Positions 21,892 to 29,748 are shown, counted from the stretch's first letter. The stretch is 64,000 nt of DNA from Conchocele bisecta (GCA_029237695.1 CM055274.1:73170140-73234139), one strand, 5' to 3'. A program made the numbers and translations. Notes: generated from the letters alone by a model not told the origin.

Positions 21892-23924
21892 GGAGGGAGG
21901 GAGTTCAATCGTCAGTGGTTAATATTATCAATTCTGCAAAAACCAGCAACCCTCTTTGAAATCTAAAATGGATGCCACTTAACGTTTAGTAGAAACTAAT
22001 TCCGTGATAAAGGCCTAGTGCCGAAACGTCGGAAAAGTGGGTTCCTGGTTTTTGCAGAATTGTTAAACATATCGTATTATTGCGGAAAGGTTAATATCAT
22101 CACCAGGCATTAAGAAGGGTATCGTGGAGGTGGCGGACATGGTGGTGGTCAACAAGTCGGACGGGGACCTGGTACAGGCAGCCATGAGGATCCAAATGGA
22201 GTACATCAGTGCCGTCAAGTACATGCGGCAACGATCACAGGTCTGGAAACCTCAGGTTGGTATCACAAGGAAATGGTGACAAAACTGGTCTAATAGTCTC
22301 AATCACTCGGATAAACGAACATCAGTCTGTGCGTCAACAGTCTAAACAGGTGTGTACAAGATTGACAAACAAAGTCTTGACCCAACGACCAAAATACATA
22401 ATTCTCAAGAACGCATAGTAACAGTGAAGTTTCAACATAAATGTGCAAAAGTTCATTTATGTTGAAACTTCATGTATGCCATATTTATACCCCCCGACAT
22501 ACGAAATATGTCGAGTGGTATATAGTTTTCGTAATTCCATTCGTCTGTCCGTCCATGTTAAAGATTTGGGTTCCCATTATCTCTGTAACGGTCAGATTGA
22601 CCTCAAACTTCATATACTTATCATCATCCATATTTCAATTCCATACCACTCATGCGGCCTTCACTTAGAACTTTGCATCCGTAACATTTGCGTTAAAGTT
22701 TGCGGGTACCCATTATCTCTGCAACGGCAAGTCGGATCGACTTCAAAATTCATATTCTTCCTATCATCATCCATATATTCATTTCATACCACACCCATGC
22801 AGCCTTCATGTCCAAGGTCAAATTACTTAGAAATTTGCGTTAAATGTTTATAATTACAGCACAAAAATATTTACACAATTCCCTAGCATTTGATTGGCCC
22901 GTAGCAAGTCTCTGTCCAAAATTTATATCCCAGTAAACTCCCACGCCAAACTACTTTCCGTAACCGTGAGGCGCAGTTAAAATAATTCTTAAGAAAACGG
23001 AAAATAAACACATTTTCTTGATGAATTTATTTCAAATACTGGAATTATAAGGAATGAATGGCCTTTTTGTGGAATTTATCGGGGATAAAAAATTGGAAAA
23101 GTCGCGGGAATACTGGACGAGGCCTTCCGGCCTTCGTCCAGTATTCCCGCGACTTTTCCAAGTTTATACCCCGATAAATTCCACAAAAAGGCCATTCATT
23201 CCTGTATTATGTTAAAGTTTTTATTTATCGGTCCCTGCTCACTTTCTCTAGTTTCAAATGTAATGACCCTATCTCCTATCTCCGTATAATTAATCAAGTT
23301 GGGAGCATGCGAAGGGTAATTTACGATTGGGTTTATCCTTATCAGAATTCTGATATCCCTGGTTTGGCGCTCAGGTACATTTTTGGTTTTCTATTACACG
23401 AGAGTTGAATATCTGGTATAAAAGTAGTAAGATTAGTGCTAATCATATTACTTTTAGGGGGCGGGGCTAAGTGACTCGGACACCAGATCAGGTTATTTTA
23501 ATTTCAGGGCTGGATATATATTGTTCACATGTCCTACATGTAAATAGTCGGTTCTGAATTTGTGATTTTTCGTACAGGTGAAATAGGAGATTCAACCACA
23601 TCAACCCGGCAGTTAATTTTAGGATTACCTCTGCAGGTGGTGCGAATTTCGTCATTAACAAAGGAAGGTATCCCAGAGCTGTGGCAGACCATGCTGCATT
23701 ACAAGGACAGTGTAGAACAGGCCGGGGAGCTGATGCAGAAACGACAACGACAACACCAGGTCTGGATGTGGAACTACATCCGCGACCACATAATGGGACT
23801 ATTCATAAAACATCCGTCCGTGAAGGCTGACATCGAGTCTGTGGAGGATAGCGTGGGTAGGGGGAATATAACCCCTGGACAAGGGGCAGATAGTCTACTA
23901 CAGAAATTCATAAAGGAATCATAG
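11370..23924 (+). CDS. MMAA: MMAA, methylmalonic aciduria type A protein (G3E GTPase), 7 coding exons
   Basis: MMAA is a mitochondrial GTPase that gates adenosylcobalamin loading and protects methylmalonyl-CoA mutase in propionate breakdown. Seven exons at 11,370-11,563, 13,421-13,737, 14,749-14,871, 15,354-15,524, 20,040-20,126, 22,107-22,255 and 23,637-23,924 have phase-matched GT/AG borders and join to 442 residues; the human protein is 418. Visible motifs are an Arg-rich, acid-poor N-terminus fitting a mitochondrial presequence, '[10 protein letters not shown]' in the helical N-domain, Walker A GPPGAGKS (residues 174-181), 'LAVDPSS', '[10 protein letters not shown]', the switch-like 'ETVGVGQSE' (about 266-274), NKSD (313-316) and the C-terminal 'QVWMWNYI' helix. 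The order matches the MMAA/MeaB/ArgK family throughout. The N-terminal 100 residues are poorly conserved, so the exon 1-2 junction rests on phase and splice consensus. No stop or frameshift breaks it. Confidence 0.95.
11570..11720. repeat. Long palindrome at MMAA exon 1 donor
   Basis: Arms of about 72 bp from 'TCAACTTGTTAAATAA' to 'TGATAACACCTG' invert around 11,645, with a few mismatches in the outer third. A second small hairpin (TGACTGATTTCAT/ATGAAATCAGTCA) follows at 11,718-11,757. Confidence 0.9.
11901..12402. mobile_element. MITE family A, TTAA-flanked, about 500 bp
   Basis: The ends are 'TTAAAGGTACATGCCCACTC' and its inverse 'GAGTGGGCATGTACCTTTAA'. The duplicated TTAA target and TIRs of about 27 bp recall piggyBac-type non-autonomous elements; the superfamily is inferred. 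The interior holds 'CATTTGCATATGAAAATAGC' and no gene. Confidence 0.8.
12403..13072. other. MMAA intron 1 DNA with a dispersed segment
   Basis: No exon seen. The part from about 12,776 to 12,902 ('CAGAGAAAACGTATGGATGG'-type sequence through 'AGTTCTGCAAGTGA') is a diverged copy of 55,132-55,262. On the minus strand it has an AATAAA-like signal, so it may descend from a transcript 3' end. Confidence 0.5.
13073..13357. mobile_element. MITE family F copy, 64 bp before MMAA exon 2
   Basis: 'GCAGAGCTCCAGATAAGG' at the left and 'TCGGGAGCTCTG' at the right. The interior has the family blocks 'GAAAATTTACTTAGTTGA' and 'TTGTTCCCTATTTAATA'. Confidence 0.7.
13421..13737 (+). CDS. MMAA: MMAA coding exon 2
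   Basis: The acceptor 'CCACTGGCAG' restores the frame left by exon 1. The frame opens with a low-conservation Pro/Ser/Thr/His-rich stretch, then '[15 protein letters not shown]' and '[10 protein letters not shown]', both recognisable in MMAA. It ends ATA G|GTAACA, phase 1. A closer AG at 13,427 would not fit exon 1's phase. Confidence 0.9.
13925..14215. mobile_element. MITE family J copy with palindromic core
   Basis: Contains 'GCCATGTATTCCATGCATTT', 'CTGTGACAGTGTCAATATTT', 'AAAATGCGCCAGAATGCAGG' and ends 'CCCGAAATCCTGGATCC'. Near the end is a perfect hairpin (about 14,097-14,170) with arms 'TATTTTGCAATACTTGACTA', also present at 44,942-45,006. Confidence 0.7.
14401..14706. mobile_element. 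MITE family I copy directly before MMAA exon 3
   Basis: The ends 'TTGCAAAGTATACTTTTCTA' and 'AGTATGCTTTGCAG' are inverted. The inner palindrome 'TTACATTATCACAGCCA' is centred near 14,524. It stops about 40 bp before the exon 3 acceptor. The better copy is 43,047-43,366. Confidence 0.8.
14749..14871 (+). CDS. MMAA: MMAA coding exon 3 (Walker A)
   Basis: The acceptor CCCCACAG is followed by the frame encoding '[15 protein letters not shown]' and '[13 protein letters not shown]': the P-loop and the following strand of the G domain. It is 123 nt, phase 1 in and out. Confidence 0.97.
15354..15524 (+). CDS. MMAA: MMAA coding exon 4
   Basis: Encodes '[13 protein letters not shown]', '[19 protein letters not shown]' and '[11 protein letters not shown]'. 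Acceptor TATTACAG, donor GTG G|GTAAGG. It is 171 nt, phase 1 in and out. It covers the switch region and the strand leading to the second nucleotide-contact loop. Confidence 0.97.
15662..16998. mobile_element. DNA transposon-like element with TIR CCGTATTTAGCCGTGTATT
   Basis: 'CCGTATTTAGCCGTGTATTA' at the left is inverted at the right as 'AATACACGGCTAAATACGG', with TA on both outer sides. About 1.34 kb lies between and no transposase frame was recognised, so it appears non-autonomous. Family unknown to me. It lies in MMAA intron 4. Confidence 0.75.
17072..17292. mobile_element. MITE family G copy
   Basis: 'TTGTGGCTGTGGCAGAAATG' and 'CCCATCCAGTCACAGCCACA' invert imperfectly. The interior has the family phrase 'CTGATCTGGATCTACACTGG'. 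Confidence 0.7.
17390..17830. mobile_element. Foldback element N, inverted copy at 44,455-44,870
   Basis: A hairpin at 17,404-17,540 has arms 'ACCAGGCTAGTGTCTTTTGA' and 'TGATATCAAAATACACTAGC'. A tail follows with 'GTAACCCGGATGTTGATATT' and 'AATACAGGGCAGGTTACCTG'. The same arrangement on the other strand lies in COMMD5 intron 4. Confidence 0.75.
18098..18201. repeat. Perfect palindrome, arms about 50 bp
   Basis: 'AACAAAGGTGTGACTTAGTA' through 'GATAGTGGGGGAA' reads back as 'TTCCCCCACTATC' through 'TACTAAGTCACACCTTTGTT' with essentially no spacer. The lack of divergence suggests a young foldback insertion. Confidence 0.9.
18836..19028 (-). mobile_element. tRNA-derived SINE (minus strand)
   Basis: Read on the minus strand it begins 'GGGCTGTGGCCTAGGGGTTA' (A-box-like) and has 'GGTTGTGGATTCAAACC' (B-box-like) about 45 nt later. 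A non-tRNA body continues with 'TTGTCTCATCC'-type sequence inverted. A related head is at 33,640-33,920. Confidence 0.7.
19029..19195. repeat. Foldback with ATATGGACATTTC arms
   Basis: 'AATATTCATATTTTTGCAAC'-type outer arms and inner arms 'GAATGTCCATATTTCACGAG' invert around 19,099. Confidence 0.8.
20040..20126 (+). CDS. MMAA: MMAA coding exon 5
   Basis: The acceptor CTGTTACAG precedes '[19 protein letters not shown]' and '[10 protein letters not shown]'. The exon is 87 nt, ending CAG G|GTAGGT, phase 1. Only this first donor of the downstream 19-bp array keeps the frame into exon 6. Confidence 0.95.
20111..20205 (+). repeat. 19-bp x5 tandem array spanning the exon 5 splice donor
   Basis: Five adjacent copies of 'GGTGACGAACTTCAGGGTA'; copy 2 has C for G at its fourth base. 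The first copy is the last 16 nt of the exon plus the donor GT, so the donor CAGG|GTAGGT is present five times. Confidence 0.95.
20309..20485. mobile_element. MITE family C copy
   Basis: Begins 'TTAACCCTTAGAATGCG', then 'AATTGTCGTCTGCTGTTG', and mirrors it as 'AACAGCAGACGACAAATTT' near the right end. The central hairpin is built on 'TTTAGAATCATTTCC'. Confidence 0.75.
20640..20885. mobile_element. MITE family L copy
   Basis: Ends 'CCTGGGGGCCGTTTCACTAA' and 'AGTGAAACGGGCCCCTGG' are inverted. The inner arms 'GTTCGTAAGTGCAAA'/'TTTGCACTTACGAAC' and a centre hairpin 'GAGCATAGGCTGCATATG' make it a foldback. Confidence 0.8.
21088..21226. repeat. Foldback with 'TTAGTGCCGTGAATGGGAAA' arms
   Basis: 'ATAGTAGGTTAGTGCCGTGA' and its inverse 'TCACGGCACTAACCTACTAT' flank a GC-rich loop region. 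Confidence 0.85.
21380..21685. mobile_element. MITE family G fragments
   Basis: Contains 'CTTTCTCCAATCGCAGCCAC' and, at the right, 'CATTTCTCCAGTAACAGCCA' with 'GATCTGGATCTACATTGGTC'. The arrangement is rearranged or truncated. Confidence 0.5.
21839..21890. repeat. Run of 52 G
   Basis: An uninterrupted G homopolymer, likely imprecise in length and a possible G-quadruplex former. Frames through it give only poly-glycine. Confidence 0.95.
21929..22072. repeat. Inverted-repeat-bounded segment with hammerhead-like motif
   Basis: 'TTCTGCAAAAACCAG' (about 21,933) is inverted as 'CTGGTTTTTGCAGAA' (about 22,047). Inside is 'GTGATAAAGGC' + 'CTAGT' + 'GCCGAAACGTC' (22,003-22,030). This resembles a hammerhead core (CUGAUGA, stem II, GAAA) with two changes in CUGAUGA. 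See findings. Confidence 0.4.
22107..22255 (+). CDS. MMAA: MMAA coding exon 6 (NKxD)
   Basis: The acceptor CACCAG is followed by a frame encoding '[20 protein letters not shown]', which supplies the guanine-specificity motif NKSD, and '[10 protein letters not shown]'. It is 149 nt, ends in phase 0, donor CAG|GTTGGT. Confidence 0.97.
22480..22840. repeat. 'TATACCCCCCGACATACG' repeat fragment
   Basis: Two diverged tandem units, each with 'CCCATTATCTCTG(T/C)AACGG' and 'CATCATCCATAT', preceded by 'TATACCCCCCGACATACG' and 'GTCTGTCCGTCC'. It resembles a truncated element of the tandem-repeat class seen at 10.0-11.2 kb. A further fragment is at 15,140-15,270. Confidence 0.55.
22853..23216. mobile_element. 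Foldback element M; second copy at 34,597-34,956
   Basis: The left stretch has 'CACAAAAATATTTACACAAT' and 'TTTGATTGGCCCGTAGCAAG'. The right part is a hairpin with arms 'AGGAATGAATGGCCTTTTTG' to 'AATACTGGACGAGGCC'. The two copies run in the same direction and differ by few bases. Confidence 0.85.
23637..23924 (+). CDS. MMAA: MMAA coding exon 7 (C-terminus)
   Basis: The acceptor CTCTGCAG opens in phase 0 with '[16 protein letters not shown]', then '[14 protein letters not shown]' and ends 'LLQKFIKES' before TAG. This is the family's C-terminal helical dimerisation region. The 3' UTR is short or runs into the DIRS-like element about 170 bp downstream. Confidence 0.97.
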   Translation: MVRISSLTKEGIPELWQTMLHYKDSVEQAGELMQKRQRQHQVWMWNYIRDHIMGLFIKHPSVKADIESVEDSVGRGNITPGQGADSLLQKFIKES

Positions 23925-24140
23925 GTCTCTATACCGTAGTTATATTAGGTGTGCTTGCAATATTTATCCGGTCATTAATGAATATTTGTGCTGATAACAA
24001 AGTTGTACATGCATCGGGTGAATGAAGCTCTGAGCTCATGTAACAAGCCAGACATTATCATAGGGTTTGAATGAGAGAAACTGGTTCAAAATTGAATAAT
24101 TTGTATTCAATATTACGGTTTTATGAATAAATAATACTTA

Positions 24141-24277
24141 CTTGGTATCTACATTCAGGATTCGTGTTCGGCTCGGAATTTAACCCGCTCTTAACCGGAA
24201 GTGAAAAATACCCATACACGGTACCACTTCCGGAAAAGCCATGCCTCAATTCAGTTTCCTTTCGGCGCTTGTAGACG
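24141..24277 (+). repeat. DIRS-like left inverted terminal repeat
   Basis: Runs from 'CTTGGTATCTACATTCAGG' through 'GCTCTTAACCGGAAGTG' to 'GGCGCTTGTAGACG', inverted at 29,108-29,248 with scattered mismatches and small indels. Confidence 0.9.
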
Positions 24278-24320
24278 CCTGCAGGAACTTGCCATGAGGG
24301 GCCTGGCTGGGTGGGAAATT

Positions 24321-24425
24321 ATGATACCAAGTAAGTATTATTTATTCATAGAACCGTAATATTGAATACAAATTATTCAATTTTACTTCATAAATAAACT
24401 TACTTGGTATCTACACTCAGGATTC
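24321..24425. repeat. Candidate internal complementary region
   Basis: The first half (24,321-24,379) is the reverse complement of 24,096-24,152, just outside the left repeat. The second half ('TTACTTCATAAATAAAC', 'TTGGTATCTACACTCAGG') matches the reverse complement of the right outer edge (29,230-29,280). Joining both ends in one internal segment is characteristic of DIRS elements. Confidence 0.65.
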
Positions 24426-24781
24426 CACTGGATTTTACAGCAGTGTCCTTGGAGGCGAGATGTGCAAGTTTCTTCTTCTTCACCCACCAGTTCATGTGTA
24501 TACAACATTCTGTACAGCAGCTGTCTGCTATCAATGATATCTCCATAGCTGCCTGCTATCAACAAATGTTTCACCCACACCTTGGGTGTACAACAGTTTC
24601 ATGTATTTAAAAACCACATACATGTACACATAATATATCCAGTTGTTACACCGTATCAAACTGTTTACTACAGTGCAACCCGCCGAAAAAAACACTTCAA
24701 GCTTTTAGGAAATCCACATTTCAAATAATGTTTTCAAATAATGTTTTATGAATGTATTTTCCTGGCTCCAATCTGCACTTT

Positions 24782-25545
24782 CTACACACTTTTCATTGTA
24801 GCACCTTTGTAGATAGCCCATGATGGACCCACTGACCGCGTTGAATGTCCTTTAACATTCTTGATCTGTTTGTTGTGTTGTTTATACGCAAACTTAATTG
24901 TATCTACAATCCATCTAGAAATAGTTTGCGCTGAAATCGGTTGATGCGGTGAAATGAACGAAATGAACAACTTTGATTCATTATCCTGTCCTGTTTTGCG
25001 GCAACCTGCTGTCGCTTTAAGATAATGATACAATGCCCGTTTCGGGTCCAACAGTTTGTTGTCTACAAATGATGGCACAAATATAGTAGATGCTTTCTGA
25101 TTCGCCCTATCCTGCTTTGACAAACCTTGTCTCACAAAAGTCACCCCTTTCTTTTGAATGTTGACTGCGCCATCTCCAAGTCTGAGAGAAGGCAGATCGC
25201 CACATCTCCTAAATGTCGTGATTGCCACCAAGAATGCTGCTTTCCACGATACAAACTTCAGTCCCCCATCGGCTCAAAAGGTGCTGTCTTCAGTGCCTGC
25301 AACACAATTGACAGATCCCATTCAGGTAACAACGTGTATACCGGTGGTCTACAATTGAAGACCCCTCGTAACAACCTGATAATGTATGGGTGTTGTCCCA
25401 CCGGAATTTTATCAATGGGAAGCAACACTGATGACAACATTGATCTGTACCCCGCAATGGTCCTATACTTTAAACCTTTTTCATAGAGAAAGGACAAAAA
25501 GTTTGCACAGTCTTTCAAAGTAGCTGTGTACGGATCAATCTGTTG
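24782..25545 (-). pseudogene. DIRS-type tyrosine recombinase, frameshifted
   Basis: The N-terminal part (frame ending near 25,258) has 'ANFLSFLYEKGLKYRTIAGY', typical of the DNA-binding core domain. After a frameshift the catalytic part reads 'AITTFRRCGDLPSLRL' (first catalytic Arg region), 'ISAQTISRW' and 'GHSTRSVGPSWA', the His-x-x-Arg box. A stop follows 'GATMKSV' before a recognisable Tyr nucleophile, so the enzyme cannot be intact. It is the last gene of the element, as expected. Confidence 0.85.
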
Positions 25546-27614
25546 TTGACCACACCAACTACTGAACTGCCTAAATTTACATTTGTAATCTTTTTGTGTT
25601 CCTGTTCTCCATCACGAGGACAACAGACTTCTAGTGACTTTTGAAAATCCTTTTGTTTCAAATCGTTGGTTGATAGCAACCATGCAGTCAATTTGAGGCT
25701 TTGAGGTTTTGGATGAATTGTCTGCCCTTTGTTCTGTGTTAACAGATTTGGTATTTGTGGTAATTGTAGTGGCTGTGCTATCAACATTTCCAACAGCAGA
25801 GGAAACCAATGTTGTCTCGGCCAATTTGGCGCAATCAGTATTATTTCGCAATGAAACATCTGCATGTGACTCAGCACCTTGGGAATTAGACATACTGGCG
25901 GGAAAACGTAAGCAAATGTATTTTCCCATGGTATCGACAGAGCATCCACTGCCAATACCAGAGGGTGCTGGATCCAACAGCAGAAGATCGGAGTCTTCCG
26001 GTTTTCTGCTGTCGCAAACATGTCTATGACTGGCAGACCCCAATGACTGAACACTGTTCGAGCCGTTGTCGTGTCTAATGACCACTCTGTCTCCAGAATT
26101 TTTTGTCTGCTCAAATTGTCTGCCAGAATATTCTTTTTCCCCGCAATGTGAGCTGCCTATAAAGTCACATTGTTTTCTAATGCCAATTGCCAAATTTCCC
26201 ATGTTTTTTGACACAGTTGACGGGACCGTGTTCCGCCCTGTTTGTTCAAGTAATGTACCACTATCGTGTTGTCTGAACGAACCAAAAGCGTTTTGTTTTT
26301 CAGACTGGTTAGAAAATGTTTGAGAGCTAGCCACACTGCTTCCAACTCCAGATAGTTGATGTGTTGCATTGCTGTCAAGTTTGACCACACCCCCTGAACT
26401 ACTTGATTGTTCATATGACCTCCCCAGCCAGATAGGGACGCATCCGTGGTCAGCACTACATTTGAATGATTCTGGTGCAGATAGCGACCCCTTGAAATGT
26501 TTGCTGGATGTAGCCACCATTTTAAATGATGTATTACTGATGGCGTACAAGGAATATGAACATTCAAGCTCATTCTCGAAGGGGACCAACCTTGCAGTAA
26601 ATGTAATTGGATCGGCTTCATGAACAAACGCGCATTCGGGATCAGTTCGATGCAGGAGGCTATGCTCCCCAGCAACACTAAGTAATCTCGTGCTGTATCC
26701 TGACCGTTCCTCAAACTTTGAACTGCATGTTTCAGCTTCTGCAACCTGTCTGGAGTTGGAAACACAAGCCCCAGATGTAGTTTGAACAGCCCCCCCAATG
26801 TAGGTGACAGTTTGTGATGGGGTCAACATTGACTTTTCCTGATTTACCATGAAGCCTAAGTGAAACAGAAGATTGAGAATTATCGATCGATCTTTTATTA
26901 AACGCTCCCGTACTTGGTTTACTGTGAGCCAATCGTCTAGATATACGGCTAGACGAATGCTTCTTGACCTCAGGTGTGCTGCAACCACTGACATTACTTT
27001 GGTAAACACTCGTGGTGCTGATGTTGGGCCAAAACATAGTGTTTTGAACCGATACACTCTGCCTTGGACACAAAATCTTATATATTTTTTGTGTTTTGCA
27101 AACAGTGGAATGTGTAGGTAGGCGTCCATTAGATCGATCGTGAATGCCCAGTCTCCTTCTTTCACCAAGTTTAATACTTTTGTCGGTGTATCCATCTTGA
27201 AATGAAATTTCCGCAGATATAGATTTAGGTTTTAAATTTATCACCGGTCTGAGAGTGCCGTTTTTCTTCGGTACTAGGAAGAACGTACTGTAAAAACCTG
27301 TTTGTGTCAATTGAGGTGGTACAATTTCGATTGCATTTTTCTGTACCAGTTGATTTATTTCTGCCATGATAACCGCCCTTGAAAACGGGTTTGTTGAGAA
27401 ACTCCAATTTGTAGCCATTTTCTACAACATCTAAAACCCATTTGTCGTCTGTAATTGTTTTCCATTTCTCCAGAAAATGTGTCAACCTTCCCCCCACCGG
27501 TATCTGCAGATGCTTCACGTGGGCACTTACCATGTCATTTCCTATATCGGCCGCGATAGCTGCCCCTGCCCGATCCTCTGGCAGAGTAGTTGTTGAAGCC
27601 TCCACATCTGCCAT
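25515..27614 (-). pseudogene. DIRS-type RT / RNase H / methyltransferase-like region, broken
   Basis: In order: 'VGGRLTHFLEKW' and 'WVLDVVENGYKLEF', a frameshift, 'STFFLVPKKNGTLRPVINL', a frameshift, 'FTIDLMDAYLHIP' and 'FGPTSAPRVFTK', the YLDD catalytic box (26,932-26,943), another frameshift, then RNase H with 'LTTDASLSGWGG', 'NYLELEAVWLAL' and 'VRSDNTIVVHYLNKQGG'. After an in-frame stop come 'NILADNLSR' and 'IDMFATAENRK', the DAM-methyltransferase-like segment of DIRS. At least three frameshifts and one stop make it a pseudogene. Confidence 0.9.
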
Positions 27615-29027
27615 GGTAGTAGTCTTTTGGCTGTTCTTTGTAATATGGCTTCGTAGACAAATTTGGGATCCGAAAACTATCACTCGGTCCCGGTTCAGGC
27701 CGTTTGTCATGCTTGCGCCGATCTGATTCTGAATAACGTGCGAGTTTTGCCGACCCGGATGTGGCGGTACTAGCATAGCCTCGTTTGGCTTCCTGTTTTG
27801 ACCGAATTTCTGGTAGCAGGTCCTCTACTTGTTGTTTCTTTACTTTGCGTTCTTTAAGTAGCTTATCAAGACCTGCTCCAAAGACACCATCACCGGCTAA
27901 TGGCAAATTTTTTAATTTATTTGTGTCGTCAAGATCATACCAACACGTGCCAGTCATGGCCGTAGATCTGCGTATGATATGATGAAAAGCGCCTGTGCGC
28001 CCAATTTGATCTAGACATTTTGTTGACATACTGAATATGTCCTTAATGTGCTGTGTAATTTGCTCAGAATCGCAATCGCCCTTTTGCACGATCTGTAGCA
28101 ATGAACCGTGACTTTGCTGCGTGTATAATTGCATAACAATGCTAAGTTTTGCCACTTGTTGGCCTCGGAAAGCCATTTTCTCAATCATTTTGCACGGTTG
28201 AGAATGCAACGACGCACCCTTTAAATTGCCCTTTATAAAGGATGCCTTCGTACCATGTCATTTAATCAATGCCGATTCCACTAACGGATCTAGTGTAGGC
28301 ACTTGCAAATACTGTTCTGTTTCTTCGTTTATCGGAAACAGGTCAAAATTTTCTGAGAATGCCTAGACAGAATTCAGTTTTTCTGACCTCCAGCTGAGGT
28401 CCAAAACCTCGCGTTGTGAGGCATCGATCGTCAAACCCGATCTTATTTCCTCCTTTTTTACCACCGCGTCTGGGCCAAAAATCTTAAACAACGGTTTCTG
28501 CGTGTTTTTGTCACGTGACCCGGTATGTGAAATGTCGCAAATTTCATAATTTTCCGCCTCGCTGTCAGAACGAGAAATCAATTTCTCAGATTGTCTCGGT
28601 TGCAGTGAAATTATGTCGTCATCGTCCGATGACGATGTGTAATGTCGTGACCTTTGTGGTCGTTCTCGCGACGTGCCCGGTCTTGGTGACTCGGACCGCG
28701 TTTCAGTCTCAGGTCTTTGTGACACTGATTTGTCAGGCTCAGATCTTTGTGATCCGGCTTTAGAATCTTTCTGGACATTTGTGGTCAGAAATTCTACCAT
28801 AGAAAACATCTTATCTACAATTTGCTGTAAACTGTCATGTTTCCGTGACCATTTGTCGTCCAATTGGACGTACTTAGAAGGCCTACGTTTACGATGTTTA
28901 GACGAGGATTTGCTATCGTCATCACTCGTGTGACCTTCACAAACACGCAACCCGCCAGGGGAAGCGCCTTCGAAGACGTTTCCTCCCCATCATTGCTACT
29001 GTCACGGCCTAAAACAGCATCCGCCAT
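27535..29027 (-). pseudogene. DIRS gag-like region, broken
   Basis: Starts at 'MADAVLGRD', shifts frame near 28,955, continues as a charged stretch ('DDDSKSSSKHRKRRPSKY', 'SESPRPGTSRERPQRSR', 'YTSSSDDDDI'), meets two in-frame stops (near 28,363 and 28,260), then resumes as 'MIEKMAFRGQQVAKLSIV' and ends in an Arg/Gly tail 'ARGSGRGSYRGRYRK'. The acidic-basic N-terminus and RGG-like tail fit DIRS gag. Its 3' end overlaps the RT frame. Confidence 0.7.
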
Positions 29028-29107
29028 ACCGATACAAACTAGCACTAAACAATAATTCAATAAACTTCAATATAATACTCAACTAAGTGAAGCGAGCTAA
29101 TAACGTC

Positions 29108-29248
29108 CGTCTACAAGCGCTGAAAAAACGAAACTGAATTGAGGCGTGGCCTTTCCGGAAGTGGTACCGGTGTATGGGTATTTTTCACTTCCGGTTAAGA
29201 GCGGGTTAAATTCCGAGAAGAACACAAATCCTGAGTGTAGATACCAAG
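29108..29248 (-). repeat. DIRS-like right inverted terminal repeat
   Basis: Reverse complement of the left repeat: 'CGTCTACAAGCGCTGAAA', 'CACTTCCGGTTAAGAGC', ending 'CTGAGTGTAGATACCAAG'. Confidence 0.9.
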
Positions 29249-29373
29249 TTAGTTTATTTATGAAGTAAAATTAAACATACAGTAATGTTTTCTGTGTTAT
29301 GCGCCCATACTAGTTATCCCCTCGCTGATCAATAGGCAATACATGATATGCCATTAGTCCATATACGTACGTT

Positions 29374-29748
29374 GTACAGTCGAACCTCCCCAAACGGCCA
29401 CCTCTCTACAACAACACCCTCTCTATAACAGCTGCTATTTTACCGGTTTATCCCAAATGGATATTCCCCTGTATCTAACCCTTAGACTGCTGAGCACGAA
29501 CATTGTCGTCTGCAGTTGCTTTTGCCTTCTTTCTCAATTAAAGACATGTTTTGACAGCATTTTAGAATCGGAAATGATTCTAAAATGTTGCCAAAGCATG
29601 TTTTTTGATGAGAATTATTGAGAAAAAAATATTAAACAGTGCACGACAAAATTGAATTCAGCATTAACCTCCATACAACAGCCACCTCTCTACAACAGCC
29701 AGTTTTGCGTTTTCCCATGGGTGGCTGTTGAAGAGGTTGCACTGTAAC
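29374..29748. mobile_element. pogo-like MITE with a nested family C MITE
   Basis: The outer ends 'TACAGTCGAACCTC' and 'GAGGTTGCACTGTA' and the text 'CCACCTCTCTACAACA' are of the pogo/Tigger terminal type (inference). A family C copy (29,477-29,668) interrupts it. Confidence 0.75.
29477..29668. mobile_element. MITE family C copy, nested
   Basis: 'TAACCCTTAGACTGCTGAGC' and 'ATTGTCGTCTGCAGTTG' at the left; 'CAGTGCACGACAAAATTGAA' at the right; central 'TTTTAGAATCGGAAATGATT' hairpin. Confidence 0.75.

Larger units (their letters stand above)
24096..29290 (-). mobile_element. DIRS-like tyrosine-recombinase retrotransposon, decayed
   Basis: On the minus strand the order is a gag-like region, reverse transcriptase, RNase H, a methyltransferase-like domain and a tyrosine recombinase. 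This is the DIRS layout; there is no integrase or protease. The termini are inverted (24,141-24,277 against 29,108-29,248), not direct repeats. A segment at 24,321-24,425 repeats both outer edges, as an internal complementary region would. DIRS elements are thought to insert circular DNA through the recombinase, without target duplication. Every coding region is broken. The outer limits are approximate. Confidence 0.88.

Noticed and set aside
21771..21959. Glycine-rich protein at the poly-G run
   Set aside because: Translation of a 52-G homopolymer; no homology and no splice signals.
25127..25486. Plus-strand open frames within 24.8-28.9 kb as host genes
   Set aside because: They overlap the DIRS coding regions antisense and show no family likeness.
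26157..27195. A 527-residue open frame (25,612-27,195, minus) taken as one protein
   Set aside because: Only its first 130 or so residues are reverse transcriptase. After a frameshift the real RNase H frame is in another phase, and the rest of the long frame is non-homologous shadow translation.
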